Shown here piece by piece: positions 35,484 through 43,045 of a stretch of DNA of 64,000 nucleotides. A program made the translations under genes and the position numbers. The DNA lies in assembly GCF_021504595.1 (NCBI RefSeq), contig NZ_JACSGT010000001.1, forward strand, positions 2,728,001 to 2,792,000, given 5' to 3'. The notes under the pieces were generated by a model. It was not told where the DNA came from, searched no databases, and saw only the letters and a program-made list of their open reading frames with translations. The DNA is from Chryseobacterium indicum. GTDB lineage: Bacteria > Bacteroidota > Bacteroidia > Flavobacteriales > Weeksellaceae. The stretch's first letter is position 1. Each line of letters starts with the position of its first letter.

Positions 35484-35594
35484 TTTAAACGCAAAATTTA
35501 TTTAATAAGCGATATTTTCAGGCTTCGCAAAGCAAATTATTTGCCTTTACCTTCTAAAATAAAAAGAATACAGAACAGGAAATTTGCGTTAACA
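35484..35594. repeat. Dispersed repeat with AAACGCAAA / TTTGCGTTAA ends
   Basis: TTTAAACGCAAAA at 35484-35496 and AATTTGCGTTAAC at 35582-35594 bound a 111-bp relative of the element at 29322-29484. Both continue with ATTTATT..AA..AGCG after the left end. Confidence 0.45.
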
Positions 35595-35707
35595 CTTATC
35601 GCAAAATTCTTTTCACGAATAATAACAAAAAACAAGTCATCATCGAAATCCGAAGGAAAATAAATCTGCATAATCAGCAAAACCTGCTACAAATTAAAAT
35701 AAACTAA

Positions 35708-35715
35708 TAAATTTG
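35708..35715 (+). promoter_or_regulatory. Putative -7 element of the + strand pigment block
   Basis: TAAATTTG lies 21 bases before the TTG start of the CoA ligase gene. A CTG at 35684-35686 stands at the -33 distance in place of TTG. Confidence 0.45.
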
Positions 35716-35735
35716 TCCTTTAAAAATAAAAACCA

Positions 35736-37028
35736 TTGGACTTTTATCCATCCATCGAAAGATCAGACATTCAGGAAATAAAAAAGTTTCAGGAGCAGAA
35801 GCTTCAGGAGCTTTTGGCTTATCTTGAAACTCATTCACCTTTTTATCAAAGATTATTCAAAGAAAACAATATCCATATTGCTGATATTCAGACTTTGGAA
35901 AATCTGCAGAAAATTCCGACCACTACAAAGAACGATATTCAGCGATATAACGATGATTTTTTCTGTGTGACACCCGATAAAATTGTGGATTACAGCACAA
36001 CATCAGGAACACTGGGAGATCCTGTAACGTTCGGATTATCAGATAACGATCTTGAAAGATTGGCGTACAACGAAGCCATTTCTTTTGCGTGTGCAGGAAT
36101 AAAAAAAGGAGATGTAGTACAGATGATTACCACCATCGATAAAAGATTTATGGCGGGACTTGCTTACTTTTTAGGACTCAGAAAAATGGGAGCGAGTGTG
36201 GTAAGAATGGGGCCGGGAATTCCGGAACTTCAATGGGATTCCATTTTCAGATACAAACCGAAATATTTAATCACCGTTCCGTCTTTTTTGCTAAAAATGA
36301 TCGATTATGCCGAAAAACACGGGATAGATTATAAAAATTCCAGTGTTTATGGAGCAGTTTGTATCGGAGAAAGCATCAAAAATCAGGATTTTACGGATAA
36401 TATTCTTTCACAGAAAATTAAAGAAAAGTGGGATATTAAACTTTTCTCAACCTATGCTTCAACAGAAATGAGCACCGCTTTTACAGAGTGTGAAGAACAA
36501 ATTGGCGGACATCACCATCCGGAATTGATTATCACCGAAATTCTTGATGATGAAGGAAACCCTGCGAAAGAAGACGAAAGCGGAGAATTAACGATCACTA
36601 CGTTAGGCGTTGAAGCGATTCCGTTGTTGAGATTTAAAACAGGAGATATTGTAAAAGCACATTATGAGCCTTGTAAATGTGGAAGAAATACGATGAGGTT
36701 GGGTCCTGTCATCGGAAGAAAGCAGCAGATGATCAAATACAAAGGAACCACCTTGTATCCGCCTGCGATGAATGATATTTTAAATGATTTCAATAAGATT
36801 CTCTGTTATCAGATTGTTATTCAGTCAAACGAAATCGGGTTGGATGAAATTATCATTAAAATAAGCACAGACAGCGATTCCGAGAGTTTTGTAAATGAAG
36901 TAAGAGATCATTTCAGAGCAAAATTAAGAGTGAGTCCGAAAATTGAACTGGTCGATTTTGATGTTTTATCTAAAACGGTATTTAACCCGAACAGCAGAAA
37001 GCCGATAACGTTTGCGGATTTAAGATAA
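35736..37028 (+). CDS. PaaK-like aryl-CoA ligase / adenylating enzyme
   Basis: 430 residues of the phenylacetate-CoA ligase family in the ANL superfamily. The ATP loop is STTSGTLGDPVTFGLS, the A5-like motif is TYASTEMSTAF, and LLRFKTGDIVKA with a CKCGRN zinc-type segment follows. In the pigment cluster it most likely activates 4-coumarate, produced by the ammonia-lyase, for transfer to a thiol carrier. The start is TTG at 35736: no ATG is available near the N-terminus, and the family begins at this point. It is the first gene of the + strand block. Confidence 0.85.
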   Translation: MDFYPSIERSDIQEIKKFQEQKLQELLAYLETHSPFYQRLFKENNIHIADIQTLENLQKIPTTTKNDIQRYNDDFFCVTPDKIVDYSTTSGTLGDPVTFGLSDNDLERLAYNEAISFACAGIKKGDVVQMITTIDKRFMAGLAYFLGLRKMGASVVRMGPGIPELQWDSIFRYKPKYLITVPSFLLKMIDYAEKHGIDYKNSSVYGAVCIGESIKNQDFTDNILSQKIKEKWDIKLFSTYASTEMSTAFTECEEQIGGHHHPELIITEILDDEGNPAKEDESGELTITTLGVEAIPLLRFKTGDIVKAHYEPCKCGRNTMRLGPVIGRKQQMIKYKGTTLYPPAMNDILNDFNKILCYQIVIQSNEIGLDEIIIKISTDSDSESFVNEVRDHFRAKLRVSPKIELVDFDVLSKTVFNPNSRKPITFADLR

Positions 37029-37046
37029 AGGATAAATAAAATAACC

Positions 37047-37649
37047 ATGAAAAAAACGATATTTCTATTTTTAGTAGCTTTCTCGTCATGCTTAATGGCA
37101 CAAAGAGTAAAGGTCATTACTGGAGATTATAATTTTTTAAAAGATCAAAAATTCATTAAAGTTGTTTTCAAATTTGAAGGTGTTACTTTTGCTAAAAAGA
37201 AAATTACAGAAGAACAATATATCAATGAGAGAATGCAGGAGATTGAAAAGAGGGCAGGAAAAAAAGAAGCAGAAAAATGGAAAAATGACTGGGAATTTTC
37301 AAAATCTAAAACTTTTCAGGATAAGTTTTTAGCTTCATGGAATAAGAATACCAAAATTGAAGCATCTACTGGTTTCAAAAGAACAAAATACACTCTAATT
37401 GTTGAGCCGACATGGATTTCTCAAGGTGTTTTTGGAGGAATTGGCAGTATTCCTGCGGAAATGAATTCTAAAATGACCTTTGTAGAATCAGATAATCCCA
37501 CGAATATTTTAATGATTGTTGAAGGAATAAAAGCAACCGGAGATAATGGGATTGGTATTCCGAATAATAATGATCGAATTGCAGAATGTTACGCAAAAAC
37601 ATCTAAAATGTTGGCGTTAAAAGTAGATGATTATATTAACAAAAAATAG
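37047..37649 (+). CDS. Exported protein of unknown family, tandem paralogue A
   Basis: 200 residues with a signal peptide (MKKTIFLFLVAFSSCLMAQ). The mature part has KVITGDYNFLKDQK, a Lys/Glu-rich helix, KNDWEFSKSKTFQDKFLASW, then YTLIVEPTWISQGVFGG and IPNNNDRIAECYAK. It is clearly a paralogue of the next gene, which shares the FLASxNKNT, YTLIVE and PNNNDRI segments. I do not recognise the family. It lies 18 bases after the ligase gene and is probably co-transcribed with it. Periplasmic or surface location is expected. Confidence 0.8.
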   Translation: MKKTIFLFLVAFSSCLMAQRVKVITGDYNFLKDQKFIKVVFKFEGVTFAKKKITEEQYINERMQEIEKRAGKKEAEKWKNDWEFSKSKTFQDKFLASWNKNTKIEASTGFKRTKYTLIVEPTWISQGVFGGIGSIPAEMNSKMTFVESDNPTNILMIVEGIKATGDNGIGIPNNNDRIAECYAKTSKMLALKVDDYINKK

Positions 37650-37670
37650 ATTTTAAAATTTAAATAAACG

Positions 37671-38270
37671 ATGAAAAAAACATTCCTATCCTTTCTGGTT
37701 TTTTTAGCCTGTGCTTTGCATGCACAAAAGATGAAAGTAATTTCCGGAAATTTTGATTTTCTGAAAGGTCAGACTGAACTGAACCTTAAGATGGATTACA
37801 GCCACATAACATTTTATAAAGAAAACATAGATGAGGCAGGCTACATTGCCAAACAGGAAAAAGCGATCCAAAAAGCAGGTAAAAGTCATGAAGAATTTGA
37901 AAAGTGGAAAAAAGACTGGGAATATTCTAAAAATACTCAGTTTGTGGATAAATTTTTAGCTTCCATGAATAAAAATACAGATATTAAAACTTCTGTGAAC
38001 AATTCATCTGCAAAATATACTCTTATAGTGGAAACTGTCTGGATTTATCCGGGATGGTTCGGAGGAATTATGAATCAGCCTTCAAAACTGAGTACCCTTT
38101 TAAAGTTTGTAGAAACAGAAAATCCTTCTCATGTTTTACTGGAAATCGAAGGTAAGAATGCTCCCGGCGATAATTTTGTGGGGCTTCCAAATAATAATGA
38201 CAGAATTTCGGAAGGATACGCCAAAACAGCAAAGACTTTGGCTCAAATGATTGAAAAAAAGATTAAATAA
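37671..38270 (+). CDS. Exported protein of unknown family, tandem paralogue B
   Basis: 199 residues, a paralogue of the preceding gene and separated from it by 21 bases. The signal peptide is MKKTFLSFLVFLACALHAQ. Shared landmarks are KVISGNFDFLKGQ, KKDWEYSKNTQFVDKFLASM, YTLIVETVWIYPGWFGG and LPNNNDRISEGYAKT. Tandem duplication followed by divergence is the simplest origin. Function unknown. Such genes are not standard flexirubin genes, so they may be accessory. A possible mobile repeat begins right after its stop codon. Confidence 0.8.
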   Translation: MKKTFLSFLVFLACALHAQKMKVISGNFDFLKGQTELNLKMDYSHITFYKENIDEAGYIAKQEKAIQKAGKSHEEFEKWKKDWEYSKNTQFVDKFLASMNKNTDIKTSVNNSSAKYTLIVETVWIYPGWFGGIMNQPSKLSTLLKFVETENPSHVLLEIEGKNAPGDNFVGLPNNNDRISEGYAKTAKTLAQMIEKKIK

Positions 38271-38271
38271 T

Positions 38272-38525
38272 CTGAGTTCGGGATAAGTCTTCTTAACCGC
38301 AATGATAAACAAAGAGATTCAATTATCAAGGATTCAGCTTTTAAGATATACAAAGGCGTAAAACTTACCAAAGTAATACCATTTTTGTGTTTTTTAAATA
38401 AACGAAGTGCCTTTGTTTAGCTTGCAAACTTTAAATAAGTAGAAAAATTTTTTGTTTTTCTTTGCGATAAATTAATATAATGCTATAAATCAATTATTTA
38501 AATTTATTTCTTATCCCGAACTCAG
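38272..38525. mobile_element. MITE-like element with 16-bp perfect terminal inverted repeats
   Basis: CTGAGTTCGGGATAAG at 38272-38287 is repeated exactly in inverted form at 38510-38525. The 254-bp unit is AT-rich, non-coding and contains CTTTGCGATAA-like words found in other intergenic repeats here. It begins two bases after the stop of paralogue B. The ends, size and lack of coding fit a miniature inverted-repeat element or a folded RNA. No target-site duplication is obvious. Confidence 0.5.
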
Positions 38526-38540
38526 GTAAAATAAAAATAA

Positions 38541-38577
38541 TACAAAACCGCTTCATATTTCAGAAGCGGTTTTTTTA
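38541..38577. terminator. Bidirectional terminator
   Basis: AAACCGCTTC at 38545-38554 pairs with GAAGCGGTTT at 38563-38572, with T runs on both sides. It serves the + strand paralogue genes and the convergent FAD enzyme, whose stop codon lies in the T run. Confidence 0.78.
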
Positions 38578-39819
38578 TGCTTGTTGCTTTTCTGTTTTAA
38601 TAAATTCTGCCAGATTTTTAATCGCCGTATCATGAATTCTCACAAAAGTATTCTTCTTGTTCCAGACATAACCCGCCAAAACTGCACAGATTTTTCTCTT
38701 CACATCAGGATTTTCCGGCTGGTGAAAAAATAATTCCTGAAGATTTCCGGTGTACCATTCTTTTACATACGTTGTGAAAACATCAACGCCGTATAAAATA
38801 TAGTCTGCAAATTCCTTTTGCCAGTCTACTTGTTCGCCGTTCAGTTGTCGTAAGGCTAATTTTGCTGCGGTCATTCCGCCTTCTGTGGCAAAAGCCATTC
38901 CTGAAGAGAAAACAGGATCTAAGAATTCCGAAGCATTTCCTGTAAGCGCAAAACCGTCACCGTACAATTTTTTTACCGAGCACGAATAATCTTTCAGATG
39001 TTGAGGTGCAAAAAGAAAATCTACATCCCCGAAACGTTTTACATAATAATCCGAAAGGGAAATTGCTTTTCTCAAGGCTTCAGTTGTATCGCCGTTTTCA
39101 GAGAGTTTATCAATAAAATCGGTTGGTCCTACGATTCCTACGCTCGTGTTTCCGTTGGAGAAAGGAATTACCCAAAGCCAGACTTCCGTTTCGATAATAT
39201 CAAAAGAAATCAGAGTTCCTTCCGTTCCTTCTTCCCGGTTAATATCTTTTACATGAGAGAAAATCGCAGAATGAGGAGAAAGTTTTGAAGGTTTTTCCAA
39301 ATCCAAAAGTCTCGGTAAAACCCTTCCGTAGCCGCTGGAATCGATCACAAATTTGGCATGAATTTCTTTTATTTCGCCGTCTTTATTTTTTACAGTCGTT
39401 ACAGAATCTGTTCCGTTGAATTCAATGCCGATTACTTCCGTTTCGAATTCAAGATCAATTCCTTTATTAATAACTTCCTGAGCTAAAACATTATCAAAAT
39501 CCGCTCTCGGAACCTGCCATGTCCAGTCCCATCCTTCCCCGAATTTATTACTGAAATCAAAAATACAGACCTCGTTGCCTCTTAAAAAACGTGCTCCCAG
39601 TTTCTTCTCAAAGCCTATTTTATCAAGAGCAGGAAACAGTCCGGCTTCATCAAAATGATCCATCACACGCGGAATTAAGCTTTCTCCGACCACCAGTCTC
39701 GGAAATTTTGTTTTTTCAACAACTTTCACGTTGACGTTGTTCTTCTTTAAATATGAAGAAGATACGCAGCCGGACGGTCCGGCGCCGATTACAAGAACGT
39801 CAACAAATTCTTTGCTCAT
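38575..39819 (-). CDS. FAD-dependent oxidoreductase, halogenase-like
   Basis: 414 residues of the flavin-dependent halogenase/geranylgeranyl-reductase-like group. The FAD motif is GAGPSGCVSSSYL at residues 12-24. VVEKTKFPRLVVGESLIPR carries the GESLIP signature, and LTGNASEFLDPVFSSGM is the second FAD motif. The WxWxIP motif of true tryptophan halogenases is only approximated by WLWVIPF. Chlorinated or hydroxylated flexirubins are known, so ring modification is plausible, but reduction or hydroxylation is equally possible. It is divergent from the lyase gene, with overlapping promoter elements. Confidence 0.82.
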   Translation of the reverse strand: MSKEFVDVLVIGAGPSGCVSSSYLKKNNVNVKVVEKTKFPRLVVGESLIPRVMDHFDEAGLFPALDKIGFEKKLGARFLRGNEVCIFDFSNKFGEGWDWTWQVPRADFDNVLAQEVINKGIDLEFETEVIGIEFNGTDSVTTVKNKDGEIKEIHAKFVIDSSGYGRVLPRLLDLEKPSKLSPHSAIFSHVKDINREEGTEGTLISFDIIETEVWLWVIPFSNGNTSVGIVGPTDFIDKLSENGDTTEALRKAISLSDYYVKRFGDVDFLFAPQHLKDYSCSVKKLYGDGFALTGNASEFLDPVFSSGMAFATEGGMTAAKLALRQLNGEQVDWQKEFADYILYGVDVFTTYVKEWYTGNLQELFFHQPENPDVKRKICAVLAGYVWNKKNTFVRIHDTAIKNLAEFIKTEKQQA

Positions 39820-39848
39820 CTTTGATTTTTTATTTTAATAATAACTTC

Positions 39849-39856
39849 TATCTTTG
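39849..39856 (+). promoter_or_regulatory. Putative -7 element of the ammonia-lyase gene
   Basis: TATCTTTG matches TAnnTTTG and lies 62 bases upstream of the lyase ATG. The nearest TTG (39822-39824) is 24 bp upstream, slightly long. It stands only three bases from a -7 box facing the other way. Confidence 0.45.
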
Positions 39857-39859
39857 CCG

Positions 39860-39891
39860 CAAAATTAATGACAATTAATTAATAATTACAA
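39860..39891 (-). promoter_or_regulatory. Putative promoter of the halogenase-like gene
   Basis: On the minus strand TTG at 39891-39889, 21 bp, then TAATTTTG at 39867-39860. It lies 40 bases upstream of the ATG at 39819 and overlaps the opposing lyase promoter region. Confidence 0.5.
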
Positions 39892-39918
39892 AATTATCTA
39901 TTTATTACTTTTTAATTA

Positions 39919-41451
39919 ATGAAAATAAATAACTTTTTAGAACTGAGTGACTTTAAGAAAGTCATCATCAACAATGAAAAAATAGAACTGGATGATACAC
40001 TTCTTGCCAGAGTGGATGAGAGTTTTCAGTTTTTAAAAGAATTTTCAAAAAATAAAGTAATATATGGAGTGAACACGGGTTTCGGACCCATGGCGCAGTT
40101 CAAGATCAGCGATGAAGATACCCACCAGCTTCAGTATAACTTAATCAGAAGCCATTCTTCGGGGATCGGAAATCCGCTTCCTGCAGACGAAGCAAAAGCC
40201 TGTATGCTGGCAAGACTGAATACCTTATCATTAGGAAAATCTGGGGTTCATTATTCTGTAGTAAATTTACTTAAAGAATTAATAAACAGAGATGTTACGC
40301 CGCTTATTTTTGAACACGGAGGAGTTGGAGCAAGCGGAGATCTGGTTCAGTTGGCGCATCTTGCGTTGGTATTAATTGGGGAAGGAGAAGTTTTCTACAA
40401 AGGAGAAAGAAAATCAACAAAGGAAGTTTTTGAAACAGAAAACTTACAGCCGATTCAGGTAGAAATCCGTGAAGGATTAGCTTTGATGAACGGAACTTCC
40501 GTGATGTCCGGAATTGGAGTCGTTAATGCGCATAAAGCGAATCAGTTAACTGATATTTCAATCAAATTATCTTGTGCGATCAACGAAATTGTTCAGGCGT
40601 ACGACGATCATTTATCTGAAGTGCTGAACGGAACCAAACTTCACGAAGGACAGCAGAAAATTGCACAAAAAATGCGTGCTCATTTGTCCGACAGTAAATT
40701 AATCAGAAAAAGAGCAGATCATTTATATACTCACTTTGAAGAGCAGGAAAAGGTTTTCAAAGAAAAGGTTCAGGAATATTATTCTTTACGATGTGTTCCT
40801 CAGATTTTGGGACCTGTTTTAGATACGTTGGAATATACTGAGAAAGTATTGGAAAACGAGATCAATTCAGCGAACGATAATCCGATCATCAATGTAGAAG
40901 ATCAGCATGTTTATCACGGCGGAAACTTCCACGGAGATTACATTTCCCTTGAAATGGACAAGCTGAAAATTGTGGTTACGAAATTAACGATGTTGGCAGA
41001 AAGACAGCTTAATTATTTACTGAATTCTAAAATCAACGAAATTTTGCCTCCGTTTGTTAATTTAGGTAAATTAGGATTCAATTTCGGGATGCAGGGTGTT
41101 CAGTTTACAGCAACTTCTACGACGGCAGAAAGCCAGATGTTATCCAACCCGATGTATGTTCACAGTATACCTAACAATAATGATAATCAGGATATTGTAA
41201 GCATGGGAACCAATGCAGCGGTGATCTGCAGAAAAGTAATCGAAAATGCATTCGAGGTATTGACTATTGAATCGATTACCATTGTTCAGGCAATAGAATA
41301 TCTTGGTTTTCAGGATAAAATTTCATCGGCAACCAAAGAATTGTACGATGAAATAAGAAAGATTATTCCTGCGTTTTCTGATGATATGGTGATGTATCCT
41401 TATCTGGAAGAAGTAAAGAAATATTTAAAGACAAAATATTATGAAATCTAA
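39919..41451 (+). CDS. Aromatic amino acid ammonia-lyase, probable tyrosine ammonia-lyase
   Basis: 510 residues of the HAL/PAL/TAL family. The Ala-Ser-Gly triad that cyclises to the MIO cofactor is A138-S139-G140 in GGVGASGDLVQLAHL. Also present are the catalytic tyrosine in VIYGVNTGFGPMAQ, the substrate-pocket NLIRSHSSGIG, and NNNDNQDIVSMGTNAA. The sequence follows the well-studied Flavobacterium johnsoniae tyrosine ammonia-lyase closely along its length, judged from memory. It would make 4-coumarate, the aryl starter of flexirubin. Cytoplasmic. The next gene overlaps its 3' end by 11 bases. Confidence 0.9.
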   Translation: MKINNFLELSDFKKVIINNEKIELDDTLLARVDESFQFLKEFSKNKVIYGVNTGFGPMAQFKISDEDTHQLQYNLIRSHSSGIGNPLPADEAKACMLARLNTLSLGKSGVHYSVVNLLKELINRDVTPLIFEHGGVGASGDLVQLAHLALVLIGEGEVFYKGERKSTKEVFETENLQPIQVEIREGLALMNGTSVMSGIGVVNAHKANQLTDISIKLSCAINEIVQAYDDHLSEVLNGTKLHEGQQKIAQKMRAHLSDSKLIRKRADHLYTHFEEQEKVFKEKVQEYYSLRCVPQILGPVLDTLEYTEKVLENEINSANDNPIINVEDQHVYHGGNFHGDYISLEMDKLKIVVTKLTMLAERQLNYLLNSKINEILPPFVNLGKLGFNFGMQGVQFTATSTTAESQMLSNPMYVHSIPNNNDNQDIVSMGTNAAVICRKVIENAFEVLTIESITIVQAIEYLGFQDKISSATKELYDEIRKIIPAFSDDMVMYPYLEEVKKYLKTKYYEI

Positions 41452-42223
41452 ATCTTTATTTTTTCTCTTTATTTTTTGGAATGTTATGCTTATGTCTCAA
41501 ACTAATTTAGGTGTTAGATATCAATTATTTAGCCGACAAAATAGTAATGTTGTAATAAATAATAACATTGATTTATCTGGAATTTCCAATGAAATAGCTT
41601 CATTTAGAAATATCATAGATAAAAAAAATAAAGTTGATGGAAAAATTGAGACTTTAAAGAATACTTTTTCTGCTATAAAACATTTTCCAGACAGAATAAT
41701 TGACGGATGGCATTTAGTAAAAGCAACCAACAATTATAATATTTGTTCAGATGCAAAAGTATTAATTCAGAATAATGAAATAAAAAAGTTTGTTGTTGGC
41801 AATTGGATTAAAAATTCATTGACTTTTGTTACTATTTCATCTATTAAAGATGCAAAAGCTGTTATCGAAGTTGGTTTTGATGATAAGTCAGAAACGTTAG
41901 AATTGTATTTTATGTATGATTTGGAAAAACAAAACCTTGTAGAAAAACCTTTTGAATCTGCATATATTTGTTTTTGGTCAGACTTAAAAAAAGCAGAACA
42001 TATAAAAGTCTGGCTAAATAAAAAATTATTAGGTACTCTGAAAGGTGTAATTGTTTCACAAGCTAATTGTTATGATCCTTTAGCTATAACATTAGAAGTT
42101 AAACCAGGTATTTATGATTTTACAGCAGCAGGAAAAGGATCAATAGCGTGGGAAGGGGCAATAAATGCTAAAGAGAATGAATGTTTAAGTTTACTTCTTA
42201 ACAAAGAAAATCAAAAAAAATAA
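41441..42223 (+). CDS. Exported orphan protein, AT-rich
   Basis: 260 residues with a signal peptide (MKSKSLFFLFIFWNVMLMSQ). The mature part shows no family that I recognise. It has an Asn/Ile/Lys-rich N-terminal half and a beta-rich C-terminal half with FESAYICFWSDLKKAEHIKVW and PGIYDFTAAGKGSIAWEG. Its ATG lies within the last codons of the lyase gene (TATTATGAAATCTAA region), so translation may be coupled. Base and codon use are markedly more AT-rich than in its neighbours, which suggests recent acquisition. It is not a known flexirubin gene. Confidence 0.75.
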   Translation: MKSKSLFFLFIFWNVMLMSQTNLGVRYQLFSRQNSNVVINNNIDLSGISNEIASFRNIIDKKNKVDGKIETLKNTFSAIKHFPDRIIDGWHLVKATNNYNICSDAKVLIQNNEIKKFVVGNWIKNSLTFVTISSIKDAKAVIEVGFDDKSETLELYFMYDLEKQNLVEKPFESAYICFWSDLKKAEHIKVWLNKKLLGTLKGVIVSQANCYDPLAITLEVKPGIYDFTAAGKGSIAWEGAINAKENECLSLLLNKENQKK

Positions 42224-42239
42224 AACATAATAACAACAC

Positions 42240-42971
42240 ATGAAATGTGCAATCGTCACAGGAGGCTCAAGAGGAATCGGAAGAGCCATCTGTATAAAAC
42301 TGGCTGAAGAAAAAAACTATCATATCTTAATCAACTACACTTCAAACGAAGCGGCAGCTAAAGAAACGTTAGCTAAAGTTGAAGAATTGGGATCTACCGG
42401 AGAAATTTTGAAATTTGACGTAGGAAATGCCGAAGAAACCCAAAAAGTTTTAACAGAATGGCAGGAAAATAATCCTAAATCCGTTGTTGAGGTGATCGTA
42501 AACAATGCCGGAATTACAAGAGACGGATTGTTCATGTGGATGCCGAGTGAAGACTGGAACGCGGTAATTAACACCAGTTTAAATGGCTTTTTCAACGTGA
42601 CGAATTTCTTTATCCAGAAACTGCTACGCAATAAATACGGCAGAATCATCAATATGGTTTCTGTTTCCGGAGTGAAAGGAACGGCAGGACAGACCAATTA
42701 TTCTGCGGCGAAAGGTGCTTTGGTAGGAGCTACAAAAGCGCTGGCTCAGGAAGTGGCGAAAAGAAACATCACCGTAAACGCGGTTGCACCGGGATTCATA
42801 AAAACAGACATGACGCAGGAATTCAATGAAGACGAATTAAAAGCAATGATTCCTGCAAACCGATTCGGGGAAGCAGAAGAAGTGGCAGATTTAGTCGCAT
42901 TTTTAGCGTCTAAAAAGTCATCGTACATTACAGGCGAAGTCATCAATATTAACGGAGGAATTTACTCATAA
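42240..42971 (+). CDS. 3-oxoacyl-ACP reductase (FabG-like)
   Basis: 243 residues, a classical short-chain dehydrogenase. The NADPH motif is TGGSRGIGRA at residues 7-16, NNAGITRDG follows, and the catalytic Ser-Tyr-Lys lies in MVSVSGVKGTAGQTNYSAAKGAL. It ends GEVININGGIYS. In this cluster it would reduce the 3-keto group after each condensation of the polyene chain. It lies 16 bases after the orphan gene and 74 before the ketosynthase. A dedicated pigment enzyme is more likely than the housekeeping FabG, given context. Confidence 0.92.
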   Translation: MKCAIVTGGSRGIGRAICIKLAEEKNYHILINYTSNEAAAKETLAKVEELGSTGEILKFDVGNAEETQKVLTEWQENNPKSVVEVIVNNAGITRDGLFMWMPSEDWNAVINTSLNGFFNVTNFFIQKLLRNKYGRIINMVSVSGVKGTAGQTNYSAAKGALVGATKALAQEVAKRNITVNAVAPGFIKTDMTQEFNEDELKAMIPANRFGEAEEVADLVAFLASKKSSYITGEVININGGIYS

Positions 42972-43045
42972 AATCAGGTGGCAGATAAAAGGGAGCAGTT
43001 GTGAGCTGCAACCCAAAACCTAAAACCTAAAACCTTGAACATTAC

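Larger units (their letters stand above)
35168..35735. other. Repeat-rich gene-free interval before the pigment cluster
   Basis: About 570 bp between divergent ileS and the CoA ligase gene. It holds the ileS -7 box, a GC-rich hairpin at 35412-35427, a dispersed repeat at 35484-35594 and the ligase promoter at 35708-35715. A 71-codon frame at 35448-35663 is composed largely of repeat sequence and is not a credible gene. Confidence 0.6.

Noticed and set aside
35448..35663. A 71-codon basic frame in the gap before the CoA ligase
   Set aside because: Much of it is the dispersed AAACGCAAA repeat, it has no recognisable domain, and the ligase promoter lies just beyond it.
38575..39819. Calling the FAD enzyme a tryptophan halogenase
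   Set aside because: The GESLIP motif is present, but the WxWxIP motif is only approximate. A halogenase-like oxidoreductase is as far as the sequence supports.
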